DNA from: Pseudobdellovibrionaceae bacterium
Lineage (GTDB): Bacteria; Bdellovibrionota; Bdellovibrionia; Bdellovibrionales; UBA1609
DNA length: 64,000 nucleotides
Direction: 5' to 3'
Assembly: GCA_023954155.1 (NCBI GenBank)
Contig: JAMLIO010000006.1
Location: 124,001-188,000, forward strand
Shown: positions 1-9,397 of the stretch, one piece after another
How the letters are laid out: every line of letters starts with the position of its first letter
Numbering within the stretch: the stretch's first letter is position 1
The notes under the pieces: model-generated
What the model was told of the DNA's origin: nothing
Seen by the model: the letters and a program-made list of their open reading frames with translations, nothing else
Databases searched by the model: none
Program-made: the position numbers and the translations under genes

Positions 1-537
1 CTTGGATCGTCTAATAAAGTAAAAGAGATTTCGACCAAGGACCTTGCTTCCTTAGGAGACAAAGACTCTAACGTGCTCTTTAAAGGAGCGGAAAAGAAAT
101 TGATCGTAAGAAGTAATCCTCCTGGCGCGCAAATTTTTGTCAATGGCAAAAACACAGGTCGTGTCACACCAGGAAGAATTGATGTTCCTGCTAATGGCGA
201 ATACCAATTGGAAGTCAAAAAACAAGGGTTCATTGACTATGCTCGCCCTATGCCTAATGGATCTAAAGAGACTGAAGTGTTTGCCACTTTACAAAAGAAC
301 CCCATCGGTTACTTAGATGTCAGTGTGGTCAATCCTAATAATGATCCCATCATGCTTTATATCAATAACGTCTCTATCCCCGATCAACTTCCGATCAGGA
401 TGTATCGTGTGCCTTCTGGTAAAATTGTGGTTCGCGCTGTCAATCAACGCTTAGGACTGTTTGCCGAAGAGACTGTCGAGTTGAAAGTCGATCAACGTCT
501 ACAAATTCGATTAAATCCACGCTCACAAATGCGTTAA
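1..537 (+). CDS. PEGA-domain protein, C-terminal part (5' end outside window)
   Basis: The frame is open from base 1, so the gene begins upstream; a GTG at 73 is an internal possibility only. The visible residues hold a PEGA-type segment (IVRSNPPGAQIFVNGK, then TPGRIDVPANG), a small beta domain usually found in surface or periplasmic proteins and at the ends of bacterial kinases. A second beta-rich segment follows. No membrane segment is seen in this part. The stop at 535-537 is followed after 40 bases by a convergent gene. Family membership is fairly sure; the whole protein's role cannot be judged without the missing N-terminus. Confidence 0.75.
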   Translation, partial: LGSSNKVKEISTKDLASLGDKDSNVLFKGAEKKLIVRSNPPGAQIFVNGKNTGRVTPGRIDVPANGEYQLEVKKQGFIDYARPMPNGSKETEVFATLQKNPIGYLDVSVVNPNNDPIMLYINNVSIPDQLPIRMYRVPSGKIVVRAVNQRLGLFAEETVELKVDQRLQIRLNPRSQMR

Positions 538-576
538 TACTTTCTGCCTCATTAAAAATCTGACACTTCTAGCATC

Positions 577-1836
577 TTAAATGGAATTAAATCCAAACTT
601 TGTGACATCTGATACTTCAGATGTCCCTTCATCTAGAGTAGGTGTTGTTTTCGCTGACTTGGTTTGCTCCCATTCGTTTAAATACATGGGGTGGACCTCT
701 GGTTTTTTGATCTCTTCAGGTCGTGGGTTGATGTACTTCTCTTGCACCCCATCCCAACCTTTAAAGTGATGCGCCTCCTCTGTCACCTGTGTGATGAAAT
801 CGGGCACTAGATAGGCCTTCCCCCCTCCACTAGGTATATCTACAGACAAATTCGGCATGCTTAAGCCCGACATGTGCCCCCATAGCTCGCGTTGAATGGC
901 TAAGGAGTCTTGGATGGACGTGCGCAAATGATCTGTGCCCTCTGAAGGATCACACTGAAACATATAGTAGGGTTTGACTCGGTAATACAGCAATCGACGA
1001 TTTAAGGCTTGCACAAGAGCAGGATGATTGTTCACACCATTTAGCAATACCATCTGATTCATGATGGGGAAACCTGCATCCACTAAGCGAGTCAACGCTT
1101 GGACACTTTGAACCGTCAACTCATCGGGATGATTAAAGTGGGTCATCAGGTATATAGGGTGGTACATTTTTAACATTTGAACCAGTGATTCTGAAATGCG
1201 CATGGGCATAATGACAGGCATGCGTGTTCCTATACGAATGATCTCAATGTGATCTATAGATCTTAAATCTGAAAGGATCTTTTCCAAACGTGAATCTGAA
1301 AGTGTTAAAGGATCACCACCTGATAGAATGACTTCCCGAATCCCTTTATGCTGCTTGATATAATCTAACGCCAGAGAATACTCTTGGGCCTTAGGGAAAG
1401 CTTGGTCCTTCCCCGTAAAATGTTTACGCGTGCAGTACCGACAGTACACACTGCAAAAGTCCGTCACTAAAAATAATACTCGATCTGAATAACGATGAAT
1501 GATTCTTGGAGCAGGGTTATTTTGATTTTCCCCAAGTGGATCAAATTGAGACTGCGTACCTGCACTGAACTCCTTCTGGGTGCCTAAAAAAATTTGTCGA
1601 AGAGGATGTTGCGGCCCCAAGTGTTTTAAAAAGGCCACTGTATAGGGGTTCATACGAAATTTAAAATGCGTGGACTGTTGATTTTGAAAAAACTGATGTT
1701 CGCTGACGTTTAAATCTAGATGCTGTAACACTTGCTCGTAAGACGAAATGGAGTTTTTGACCTGCCAAGTCCAACTGTCCCAATCTGTGTGAGAGACTCC
1801 CTGATAAGGCTGAATGTCTACGGGCTTAAACTTCAT
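577..1836 (-). CDS. Lysine 2,3-aminomutase family radical SAM enzyme
   Basis: A 419-residue radical S-adenosylmethionine, PLP-dependent enzyme of the KamA family, which moves an amino group between alpha and beta carbons, classically of L-lysine. The iron-sulfur motif CxxxCxxC is at Cys128, Cys132 and Cys135 (CSVYCRYC). LSGGDPL follows, and the PLP lysine is probably Lys340 in PSGGGK. The length matches KamA better than the shorter EpmB type. The substrate could be lysine, glutamate or another amino acid; no catabolic partner gene lies next to it. It stands alone, divergent from the M48 gene. Confidence 0.85.
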   Translation of the reverse strand: MKFKPVDIQPYQGVSHTDWDSWTWQVKNSISSYEQVLQHLDLNVSEHQFFQNQQSTHFKFRMNPYTVAFLKHLGPQHPLRQIFLGTQKEFSAGTQSQFDPLGENQNNPAPRIIHRYSDRVLFLVTDFCSVYCRYCTRKHFTGKDQAFPKAQEYSLALDYIKQHKGIREVILSGGDPLTLSDSRLEKILSDLRSIDHIEIIRIGTRMPVIMPMRISESLVQMLKMYHPIYLMTHFNHPDELTVQSVQALTRLVDAGFPIMNQMVLLNGVNNHPALVQALNRRLLYYRVKPYYMFQCDPSEGTDHLRTSIQDSLAIQRELWGHMSGLSMPNLSVDIPSGGGKAYLVPDFITQVTEEAHHFKGWDGVQEKYINPRPEEIKKPEVHPMYLNEWEQTKSAKTTPTLDEGTSEVSDVTKFGFNSI

Positions 1837-1944
1837 GGCCCAACCCTAAAACAGCCCCCTGTCTTTGGCAAAGAGATTTCTGCTTGTACTGCACACGGAC
1901 CTGCCGTAGAATTTTTGCTCAGGAAACACTGATAGAGGTAAGAT

Positions 1945-2760
1945 ATGTCTCAGTCATTTTTTACAAAACATCTATGCTCTAAAGCTCTTTTAATACTAGC
2001 CGTCTTAGTCCTTAGTAACTCTTGCGCCACATCCCCTTCTGGACGTAAACAACTGATTCTTCTTCCTGCATCTCAATTAGACCAAATGGGAGCCACATCT
2101 TTCACTCAACTCAAAGAACAGAAGTCCACTACTAAAGATACCAAAGCTGTGGCTTATGTCACTTGCATCACCCACCGTTTATTAGTGGCTATGGGAGAAA
2201 AACCTGAAAGCTGGCAGATTGAAGTTTTTAACGATGACTCCCCTAACGCTTTCGCCCTCCCTGGCAGAAAGATGGGCATTCATACAGGCATGTTAAAACT
2301 AGCGCATAACCAAGATCAAATTGCTGCCGTGATTGGACACGAGATTGGGCACGTGTTAGCCCAACATGGAAATGAGCGTATGTCTCAAGGCTTAGTCTCC
2401 CAACTTGGCTTACAAGCTACAGCCATCACTTTAGGACAAGACCGATTGCAAGATCAGCTCATCGTGGGCGCTTTAGGAATTGGCCTGCAAGTGGGAGTTT
2501 TATTACCCTTTAGCCGCACGCACGAAACCGAAGCCGATCGCCTAGGCTTAAAATATATGGCTGAAGCAGGGTTTGATCCTAGACAGGCCTCTGAGCTTTG
2601 GAAGCTGATGGACCAAGCCGCAGGGGGTTCTGCACCCCCTGAATTTTTATCCACTCACCCCTCTTCAAAGTCTCGCATTAAAGACCTAGAAAAACGCGCC
2701 CAAAAGCACATGGCCGCCTTTGAAGCCGTCCCCCAAAAACCCCAATGTAAACGCTCTTAG
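1945..2760 (+). CDS. M48-family metallopeptidase, lipoprotein
   Basis: A 271-residue lipoprotein with a signal peptide and lipobox LSNSC (lipidated Cys27). The zinc motif HEIGH is at 132-136, and HETEAD about 60 residues later provides the third ligand, as in the LoiP/YcaL/BepA type of M48 peptidases. These act in the periplasm on misfolded or misassembled outer-membrane proteins. Unlike BepA it lacks a long C-terminal TPR domain. Start ATG at 1945 follows GAGGTAAG. It is monocistronic, and its stop is 6 bases before a 78-bp inverted repeat. Confidence 0.88.
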   Translation: MSQSFFTKHLCSKALLILAVLVLSNSCATSPSGRKQLILLPASQLDQMGATSFTQLKEQKSTTKDTKAVAYVTCITHRLLVAMGEKPESWQIEVFNDDSPNAFALPGRKMGIHTGMLKLAHNQDQIAAVIGHEIGHVLAQHGNERMSQGLVSQLGLQATAITLGQDRLQDQLIVGALGIGLQVGVLLPFSRTHETEADRLGLKYMAEAGFDPRQASELWKLMDQAAGGSAPPEFLSTHPSSKSRIKDLEKRAQKHMAAFEAVPQKPQCKRS

Positions 2761-2766
2761 ACAATC

Positions 2767-3001
2767 CCCATAGAGTTCAGGTCTTATTATTTTATAGCTT
2801 CTTAAACTTTAAGAGTTTTGAATTTAAGTCTTTTATTTATATATACTCAAAATGCTCAAACAGTGACGTTTGGCATGCCTTTGCGTTCGCAAAAGCACGC
2901 CAAGCCGAACTCGCATTTCGACCATATATAAATAAAAGACTTAAATTCAAAACTCTTAAAGTTTAAGAAGCTATAAAATAATAAGACCTGAACTCTATGG
3001 G
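2767..3001. repeat. 78-bp perfect inverted repeat with structured centre
   Basis: Left arm 2767-2844 and right arm 2924-3001 are perfect reverse complements over 78 bases, checked base by base. The 79-base centre also folds partly on itself: TCAAAATGC against GCATTTCGA, GTTTGGC against GCCAAGC, and TTTGC/GCAAA around GTTC near 2886. The arms are AT-rich and the centre is richer in G+C. The element fills most of the gap between the M48 gene and the next gene. No transposase or target-site duplication is seen. It could work as a large terminator or as a structured RNA. Confidence 0.95.
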
Positions 3002-3109
3002 AATGCCCACAGGTGTCTAATCTGTTGACAGTTTGAACGAGCTAGCTCCCCTTTAATTCGATTTGGGTTGGCAAGAAATTTGTATTTATTGCTGGTATTG
3101 GGAGATGTT

Positions 3110-4339
3110 ATGAAAAAGTTTATCCTTAATTATAAGTTACAGGTTTTAGCTGTGGGTGTTTTAGCCCTAGCTCAAGTCACTGCCTTTGTGCCTTACCACA
3201 TTGACCGCCAAGTCGCTGAGGTAGCCACAGGTGATAAACCTGCGGGCACGGTCATCACACCAGCAGTGTCTAGCGATCGTGAATCACAAATTATTGATGC
3301 CTATAAGAAGTATCAAGATAAAGCCAAAGAGTGTTTGGTTCGTGTGAAAGACGAAGATTCACTGAAGAGTTTATTTAGAAACTATCGTTTAGATTCTTCT
3401 GAAAGTAATCTTTTAGCTTTAGACGCTAAACTTGTAGATATGGGTTTTCTATCTTCAAACACCTCGTCTTCATCCTCTTCAGACTTCCGCAGTAAATTGC
3501 TCAGTCTTGAATCTTCTGATGACTCTTCAAGTTCTGGTAAGGCTGTTTTAGATCCTGACAATAAATCAGATTTAAAAGAGATTGCTAAATGTCACGAAAG
3601 ACGTATCCAAGATTTGGATACACAAGCTGAAAAACGTGCTTACTTTAAAAAGATTGAATCGAAATTTGCTGATATGTTAGCCGAGTCTGACTCTAAAGAG
3701 ATTTCTGAATTGGCTAAAGAATTCCAAAAGGCTGCAAAAGCGGCTGACCCTACCAATGCACTTGGTTTACAAACACAAGCCCAAATGCATTCTGATTATG
3801 CTATGATTCTAGCGAACGGTTTAGCTGAGATTCGTTTATTAGAAAAACAATTAGCTTTAAATCCTACAGATACTTTACTGCAATCCAGATTACAACTTGC
3901 AAGACAAAACTTAGATAGCAGCTTTTCACAACTGCAAACTCGTTATATGTCACAAATCAATCCACAAGATCCTAAGGCTTTAGAGCAAATGACAGCTATC
4001 CAAACCATCACCAGTCATTGGACCAACCAAAAGACAAGTGCACTAAGTGGTGTTGCGGGGACTTCATTCGCAAATACTGTGAACTCTGCGGGTATCACTG
4101 GTGACCCTCTGATCAATAGTGGTCTGACAGGAACTTCTACTTTACCTTCAACAACCAACTTGTTGACCATTCCTCAAATTGTACAGGTTCCTTCAGCTAA
4201 CTTAATGGCAGTAAGAACAGATCAAAGTCGTTTGAACTTAAACGCAGCAGATTTGAGTTTCTTCCAAAATCCTGCTAACAAAGTTCCTAATACGGCCAAA
4301 GCGGTTCCTATGTTAGGAATGCCTGGTAGTCCTCAATAA
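3110..4339 (+). CDS. Exported helical protein of unknown function
   Basis: About 409 residues, starting at the ATG at 3110, which has GGGAG just upstream; a GTG at 3068 in the same frame would add 14 residues and is less likely. The N-terminus has a hydrophobic stretch (ILNYKLQVLAVGVLALAQV) that looks like a signal peptide or anchor. Two serine-rich linkers lie near residues 120-150 and 160-170, and the rest is charged and helical, ending in a Thr/Pro/Ser-rich tail. I do not recognise the family. A rho-independent terminator follows directly. Confidence 0.7.
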   Translation: MKKFILNYKLQVLAVGVLALAQVTAFVPYHIDRQVAEVATGDKPAGTVITPAVSSDRESQIIDAYKKYQDKAKECLVRVKDEDSLKSLFRNYRLDSSESNLLALDAKLVDMGFLSSNTSSSSSSDFRSKLLSLESSDDSSSSGKAVLDPDNKSDLKEIAKCHERRIQDLDTQAEKRAYFKKIESKFADMLAESDSKEISELAKEFQKAAKAADPTNALGLQTQAQMHSDYAMILANGLAEIRLLEKQLALNPTDTLLQSRLQLARQNLDSSFSQLQTRYMSQINPQDPKALEQMTAIQTITSHWTNQKTSALSGVAGTSFANTVNSAGITGDPLINSGLTGTSTLPSTTNLLTIPQIVQVPSANLMAVRTDQSRLNLNAADLSFFQNPANKVPNTAKAVPMLGMPGSPQ

Positions 4340-4368
4340 GATTTTATTTTAAAAGACTCTCAATAAAA

Positions 4369-4400
4369 AAGTGTGGCTGAAATTCAGTCACACTTTTTTT
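4369..4400 (+). terminator. Rho-independent terminator
   Basis: AAGTGTGGCTGAA (4369-4381) pairs with TTCAGTCACACTT (4383-4395) with one mismatch, and a run of T follows. It closes the plus-strand gene ending at 4339. Confidence 0.85.
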
Positions 4401-4505
4401 ATTTTATTGGTTTAATGCTGTAGAATTGAACCTGTTGTTTAAGATACGCCAGGCCCTAATCTCACGCGCACCCAAGTAAGTGGCAACGCTTATTTGATTC
4501 ATGAC

Positions 4506-5954
4506 TTAGTCTAAGCGAATAGACACTCTAGAGGCTCCACCAAAAATGGTCTTGGTGTCGTAGTTATTGGCTCCACCCTTGAAGGCATCACCCGCAAATA
4601 AGATTCCTATGGTTGTGTCCCATGTGACTTTTTCAAATGGCTTATAAATAAAAGAAATGTCCCATTCAAAGCCTAAGGCCTTATCTACATTTAATGCAGG
4701 ATCAACTGTGGCGTACAAAACGGAATTGACCACATCTTTATCTAATTGCGCCCATATCCATTTACTTTTTAAACTCCAAGAGGCTCCACCCTGGTAGGCC
4801 ACATAAGGAGCTGCAAACATGACGTTTGACACTGTTTCTGTATCAATGCTGTTTTGCACTTTATAATTGCCACCACCGTAGTAAGCCCCTTGTTTACCAT
4901 AAGGAGTCGTACCAAAAAGATCGAGATCAGGATGGCCTACGGGATGATTAAACATAATCACGCCCAAGTCATAATTTCTATCAAAGGCAAAAGACGAATA
5001 CCCGTCGTCTTTAGAACCATCTTGTCCACCTGCAAAACCTGCTTGCAGACCAAGACTCAGTCCTCTCAGAGGCGTTTCATAATCGACTTCAGCCACAAAT
5101 CCAAAACCATCATAACTGATTTTATCACCTGTGCCGTTGCGACCTAAGTTCCCACCATTCAGACCCAGCTCAAAAGCATATCGGAATGAACTGCCTGGAG
5201 TTTGTCTTTCAAAGTACGCCCCATATCTTTGGGTGGACGCCGCTCCTGATGTGGCCAGTTGGCCTTGGTTGATCGAACCAGGCGTATGACGAGCCATATA
5301 GAGGGCTCCCATTTCTAAACCATTTTCAGGTTTGGAAAACTTTAACATCACACCATATTCTGAAGCCGAATCACCGTCTGTATTAAAACCATCAGTGATA
5401 CGTGCCACATAAGGCTGAAAGGATAAAGAGCCCATGTAAACACTGTAGGCCACCATATCACGGTTATCAAACCAGTGATCAAAGTCCCCATCACCCGCAT
5501 TGAGGTTCATCCCCAACCCAAAGTGCAAAGGAGCACGTCCCACAATCAATTCCCCACCCGTGTGACTGAATTTTAAAAAGAGTTCTCTGATGTTAAGGTC
5601 TCTGACTTTATTGATCTGATGGTCTACTAATGCTGGTGCCCCATCCGCTCCGTAGAAGGCTCCAGTAGGCGGAGTGAAACCCGCACCAAAACTTTGCCCT
5701 GCTTGCGAACCCGCAGCCGAAAAGTCGCCTTGGTTAAAAACATCTACGGCACCTACAAGTTCAAACCCATCTAAAAGTACAATTTTAGGAGAAAGCACTA
5801 AGTGGTGAAGAGCATATTCCTTTCCTGTACCTTTGGTGAAACCTAAATTTTTAAAATAATTGCCCTCTACACGATATAAACCTTTCCAAGTTACATCCGC
5901 TAGAGCAGTCTGAGTCGTCAACAATAAGATCAACGCGCCTAACACAGCTTTCAT
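4506..5954 (-). CDS. Porin-like outer-membrane beta-barrel protein
   Basis: About 482 residues from the ATG at 5954. The TAA stop of the upstream DUF507 gene overlaps this ATG by one base (TAATG), which suggests translational coupling. The signal peptide is MKAVLGALILLLTTQTALA. The mature part has alternating strands with many Gly, Tyr and Phe, and phrases such as FGLGMNLNAGDGDFDHWFDNRD resemble long porin-type barrels. It ends near an aromatic-poor VSIRLD. An upstream in-frame start at 6014 lies inside the DUF507 gene and would hide the signal peptide. Substrate unknown. Confidence 0.75.
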   Translation of the reverse strand: MKAVLGALILLLTTQTALADVTWKGLYRVEGNYFKNLGFTKGTGKEYALHHLVLSPKIVLLDGFELVGAVDVFNQGDFSAAGSQAGQSFGAGFTPPTGAFYGADGAPALVDHQINKVRDLNIRELFLKFSHTGGELIVGRAPLHFGLGMNLNAGDGDFDHWFDNRDMVAYSVYMGSLSFQPYVARITDGFNTDGDSASEYGVMLKFSKPENGLEMGALYMARHTPGSINQGQLATSGAASTQRYGAYFERQTPGSSFRYAFELGLNGGNLGRNGTGDKISYDGFGFVAEVDYETPLRGLSLGLQAGFAGGQDGSKDDGYSSFAFDRNYDLGVIMFNHPVGHPDLDLFGTTPYGKQGAYYGGGNYKVQNSIDTETVSNVMFAAPYVAYQGGASWSLKSKWIWAQLDKDVVNSVLYATVDPALNVDKALGFEWDISFIYKPFEKVTWDTTIGILFAGDAFKGGANNYDTKTIFGGASRVSIRLD

Positions 5955-6226
5955 TAGTCTATCCCTTTTCTTTTCATCTCTTGTTCGTAGTATTTGCTGT
6001 AAAGAGTTTCCCATTCTGAAGAACCAGGCACGATGGCACGGCTTTGCGAAGAGATCATGCTTTTGGCTTTTTGGTCTACCTCTTCATGGTCTTTGACAAA
6101 AAGATTGATGGCCTTTTTGATGTCTCTTAGAGCGGCGGCCTCGTCACTGTAATCCACAAGATCGTCACCCCAAATCTTCTCATAGACCAAATGTCCAAGG
6201 TGAGACTGTCTGTTTTCAGAAATCAT
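5954..6226 (-). CDS. DUF507-family protein (second of a pair)
   Basis: A 90-residue charged, helical protein of the DUF507 type, which often occurs as adjacent paralogue pairs in delta-like proteobacteria. It starts inside the stop of the upstream DUF507 gene (ATGA, overlap 6223-6226) and ends inside the start of the porin gene, so all three are probably co-translated. There is no signal peptide, so it is cytoplasmic. The function of the family is not established. Confidence 0.75.
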   Translation of the reverse strand: MISENRQSHLGHLVYEKIWGDDLVDYSDEAAALRDIKKAINLFVKDHEEVDQKAKSMISSQSRAIVPGSSEWETLYSKYYEQEMKRKGID

Positions 6227-6501
6227 AAAACGAATCCTTTTTGCTCTGCGAGTTTCTTTTTTAAAAGAGGGTACATTTTGTATCTTTCAAAACCACCTGG
6301 ATTTTGTCTTTCCAATTGCCCCATCATGGCTTCCACTTCTTTATCGAGCTGAGCCTCTTCTTCAAGGTTTTGTTTTAAGACGGCAATGACGGTCTTCTCG
6401 ATCACCTCATCGTCAACTTTGGACTCAATAGCAGGTGAAGCATGCACTTGCTTTACGACTAAACGGGCAATTCTTAAAAGTTGGTTTTGACTTAATCTCA
6501 T
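6223..6501 (-). CDS. DUF507-family protein (first of a pair)
   Basis: A 92-residue helical protein that opens with MRLSQNQLLRIARLVVKQ, the usual N-terminal pattern of DUF507. It heads a three-gene overlapping set with the second DUF507 gene and a porin-like gene. It is divergent from the penicillin-binding protein gene, with 60 bases between the two starts. No catalytic motif is visible. Confidence 0.78.
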   Translation of the reverse strand: MRLSQNQLLRIARLVVKQVHASPAIESKVDDEVIEKTVIAVLKQNLEEEAQLDKEVEAMMGQLERQNPGGFERYKMYPLLKKKLAEQKGFVL

Positions 6502-6561
6502 GACAAACTACTAAACGAGCCTAAGCGAAATCTGTCAAGCTGAGTCTTAAAAGGAGGGGCC

Positions 6562-8805
6562 ATGAAAAAACTATTGAGTGTCGCCATGATCGGCACATTT
6601 TTGGCTTTTTGCATCATCTTTGGATGGGGCTGTCAGTTGAAAAACGACATCCAAGATAGCCTTGAAAGCGGTTGGTTTATGCCCCCCACTCAGATTTACA
6701 CTGGCGACATTAAGCTGCGCTTAAAACAGCACATCAGCTCTACCCGCCTGTCTAATACTCTCGAGTCCGCAGGCTGGAAAGAACGTGGGATGGACCAGTC
6801 CATCCTGGATAATGAATTCACTCTTCTTCCTTACGAAACCTGTCAGGAAAAAATTGACACCCAGCTTCCTGAAGAGGCTCATGAGTGCCTTGTTTTTAAG
6901 AACGAAAGGCAGGAAGGGGTTGTGGTTTTAGGACCCGATCAAATCTTAGATATTTTGCTTTTCCGTGAAGGCCTGATTGTCACGTCTCCCAGTTTAACTA
7001 TTGGCTCTACACTGTTTGCCCAGTTTATTGATGATAAGCCCATACGACAGAACTACACCTCCATCTCGGTGTTTCCCACGCAATGTTTGGATGCCATTGT
7101 GGCCATCGAAGACGATCGCTTTTTAGAGCACAAGGGCATCAGCCCACGCGCCATCTTTAGAGCCTTCTTTAGAAATATCAAATCAGGGCGACTGGCCGAA
7201 GGGGGCAGCACCATCACTCAGCAGCTGATCAAAAATAAATTTTTGAGCAGCGAAAAGACTCTCTTAAGAAAAATTCGCGAAGCCATGCGCGCCATCGTTT
7301 TAGAGATTGCTGTTGATAAAAATAAGATTTTAGAAAGTTACCTAAACATCACCTATATGGGACAAGATGGCCCCTTTGAGGTCAGAGGCTTTCCTGCTGC
7401 AGCGGAGTTTTATTTTAACAAAAGCATCTCTGATCTCAGTCTAAGAGAGTGTGCGTCCCTAGCGGGTTCAGTCAAAGGCCCAGGGATTTATGGTCCTCAT
7501 CGCGAAAAAAACCAAGAGCGCACGGATGTGGTGTTAAAGCGCATGCACGAGCTGACATGGATCAGCGATGACGATCTTGCAGGGGCTCTGAAACAAACTC
7601 TTAAAGTGCGTACAAAAAATAAAGATGACTTCTTGGCACATTATTTTATCAATGCCGTGAACGACTTTATCAATAAGGCCAAGATAGATCGTAGCAAAGG
7701 TTTAAAAATCTACACCACTCTGTCTGATGAACATCAAAAGGCCGCTGAAAAGAGCGCAAAAGTTCGATTAGAACGTCTGAAAGAGACCTCAGAAAACCCT
7801 AAACTTTTAGAAGGACTTATTGTGTCTGCTGACCCTCGCACTGGTGAAGTGCTGGCCCTTGTGGGTGGGTCGGATTTTAAAACCAGTCCCTATAACCGCG
7901 CCATTCACAATTACCGACAGATTGGTTCATTGATGAAGCCCTTTGTGTACCTATCAGCTTTACTGCAAGACGACACTTTGACTCCCACTAGCCTGATCAG
8001 CAATGCCTCTTATACGTTTAACGATCGTGGGAAAAAGTGGTCACCTTTGAACTATGATAAAAAAGCTGTAGGCGGTGAGGCTCTCTTGTTTCAAAGTTTA
8101 ATGATGTCCCTCAATATCCCCTCAGCCAGAGTGGGAATGGAGCACACCTCTCCCGCTCATATTGTCGAAACCGTAGAAGCACTGGGTGGACCAAAGAAGC
8201 GTCTGCAACCCTACCCCTCTGTCATTCTAGGTTCATTTGAGTTTTATCCTCTGGAAGTCTTACAGGTCTTTGCCACCTTATCACAAATGGGAACTTACAA
8301 TAAAATTCACTTTATAAAATCGATCACCAACTTAGACGATGACGTCTTGTGGACTCACGAAGACAGCGCGCCCCAACAGACTTTGTCACAGACAGGGAAA
8401 TTAGCCGAAGTCATTGGCATGCTTAAAAATACCCTTAAGCATGGTACAGCCAAATCCAGTCGCGCATGGCAAACAAAGGGTGTTTATGCAGGAAAAACAG
8501 GAACCACTTCTTTTCATAAAGATGCTTGGTTTGCGGGGTTTTCAAAAGAGCACGTGGCTATTGCTTGGGTGGGCTACGATAAAGAACAGGGCAGTCGCTT
8601 AACAGGCGCAGGCTCAGCCCTTCCCTTATGGATGGATTACATCCGCGAGCGTGAACGCTCTGGGTACATTCCAGAGGATTTTGATTGGCCAGATCATGTG
8701 CGTTCAGAGTGGTTCAGTGCCAGTGATCTTCAAGATTTATCCAGCGACTTGCACTTCCCACCCCCCGAAGAAGGTGTAGAGCTAGTTGTAGATCGTGGTT
8801 TTTAA
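6562..8805 (+). CDS. Class A penicillin-binding protein (transglycosylase/transpeptidase)
   Basis: A 747-residue bifunctional peptidoglycan synthase of the PBP1 group. An N-terminal membrane anchor (LSVAMIGTFLAFCIIFGWG) comes first. The GT51 glycosyltransferase follows with its catalytic Glu183 in EDDRF and GGSTITQQLIKN. The transpeptidase has its nucleophile Ser456 in SLMK, the SxN motif at 516-518 (SLN) and KTG at 645-647. The region between anchor and GT51 resembles the PBP1B type. The start follows AAGGAGG. All catalytic motifs are intact. Confidence 0.92.
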   Translation: MKKLLSVAMIGTFLAFCIIFGWGCQLKNDIQDSLESGWFMPPTQIYTGDIKLRLKQHISSTRLSNTLESAGWKERGMDQSILDNEFTLLPYETCQEKIDTQLPEEAHECLVFKNERQEGVVVLGPDQILDILLFREGLIVTSPSLTIGSTLFAQFIDDKPIRQNYTSISVFPTQCLDAIVAIEDDRFLEHKGISPRAIFRAFFRNIKSGRLAEGGSTITQQLIKNKFLSSEKTLLRKIREAMRAIVLEIAVDKNKILESYLNITYMGQDGPFEVRGFPAAAEFYFNKSISDLSLRECASLAGSVKGPGIYGPHREKNQERTDVVLKRMHELTWISDDDLAGALKQTLKVRTKNKDDFLAHYFINAVNDFINKAKIDRSKGLKIYTTLSDEHQKAAEKSAKVRLERLKETSENPKLLEGLIVSADPRTGEVLALVGGSDFKTSPYNRAIHNYRQIGSLMKPFVYLSALLQDDTLTPTSLISNASYTFNDRGKKWSPLNYDKKAVGGEALLFQSLMMSLNIPSARVGMEHTSPAHIVETVEALGGPKKRLQPYPSVILGSFEFYPLEVLQVFATLSQMGTYNKIHFIKSITNLDDDVLWTHEDSAPQQTLSQTGKLAEVIGMLKNTLKHGTAKSSRAWQTKGVYAGKTGTTSFHKDAWFAGFSKEHVAIAWVGYDKEQGSRLTGAGSALPLWMDYIRERERSGYIPEDFDWPDHVRSEWFSASDLQDLSSDLHFPPPEEGVELVVDRGF

Positions 8806-8952
8806 CCACCACTCAACCCACCACTTCTTCAGCCCCGTATCTCTGCGCCTATGGGGGTCTTCTGAGTGGGACGCAGAAGCGATCATAAACGTCAGTCTTA
8901 AACCGAGCTTTTAAATGTCATTTATTTCATGGCCCTTTGTCGTCTTTACCTA

Positions 8953-8980
8953 TTGCTATCTCTCAGAGATTTGATTAAAT
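8953..8980 (+). promoter_or_regulatory. Possible promoter of rnpB
   Basis: TTGCTA (8953-8958), a 16-base spacer and TTAAAT (8975-8980) would place a start near 8987, which is where the first helix of RNase P RNA should begin. Both boxes are weak matches to the sigma-70 consensus. Confidence 0.35.
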
Positions 8981-8985
8981 TGGGC

Positions 8986-9348
8986 ACAAGTTTTGAAAGG
9001 TTGTCGCTGTCAGAGTCTAACCATTCTGGCAGAGGAAAGTCCGGACTTCATAGAGCAGCACAAAGGGTAACGCCCTTCCACCGCAAGGTGAGGAACAGTG
9101 GAACAGAGAGAAGGTCCAAGGCAGTGACTTCAGCGTCGGGAACGGGAGACGCTTTACGAGCCGTTGGAGTGAAAGCAGCTAAACTCTGTGCGAAGCAAGA
9201 CCAAATAGGAAAACATATAGCGTGGCTCGCGTTTGTTTTCGGGTGGGTCGCTTGAGGTTTTTGGTAACAAAGATCCCAGAGGAATGACAGCCCTCCTTAA
9301 AAAGAGCGATTTTTAAGGAGACAGAATCCGGCTTATTGAAAAACTTAA
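8986..9348 (+). ncRNA. rnpB: RNase P RNA, bacterial type A
   Basis: The catalytic RNA of RNase P, which trims the 5' ends of tRNA precursors. GAGGAAAGTCCGGACT (about 9032-9047) is the conserved P4/CR-I region, and ACAGAATCCGGCTTA (about 9321-9335) is the conserved 3' partner. P1 can form between AAGTTTT (8988-8994) and AAAACTT (9340-9346), which fixes the ends to within a few bases. Length of about 360 is normal. A strong terminator follows at 9356. The open frames on it are chance. Confidence 0.95.
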
Positions 9349-9355
9349 CGCTCAC

Positions 9356-9387
9356 GGGGGCCCGAAAAGGGCCCCCATCCTATTTTG
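9356..9387 (+). terminator. Rho-independent terminator of rnpB
   Basis: GGGGGCCC (9356-9363) and GGGCCCCC (9369-9376) form an 8-bp all-GC stem around a five-base loop, followed by ATCCTATTTT. Confidence 0.9.
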
Positions 9388-9397
9388 AAGGAAAAAG

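Noticed and set aside
2767-3001. Insertion sequence, MITE or integron attC site
   Set aside because: No transposase or integrase, no target-site duplication, and arms that are perfect across 78 bases rather than the shorter imperfect arms of these elements.
8929-9255. Plus-strand frame of 108 codons
   Set aside because: It lies on RNase P RNA, whose conserved regions and helices explain the sequence.
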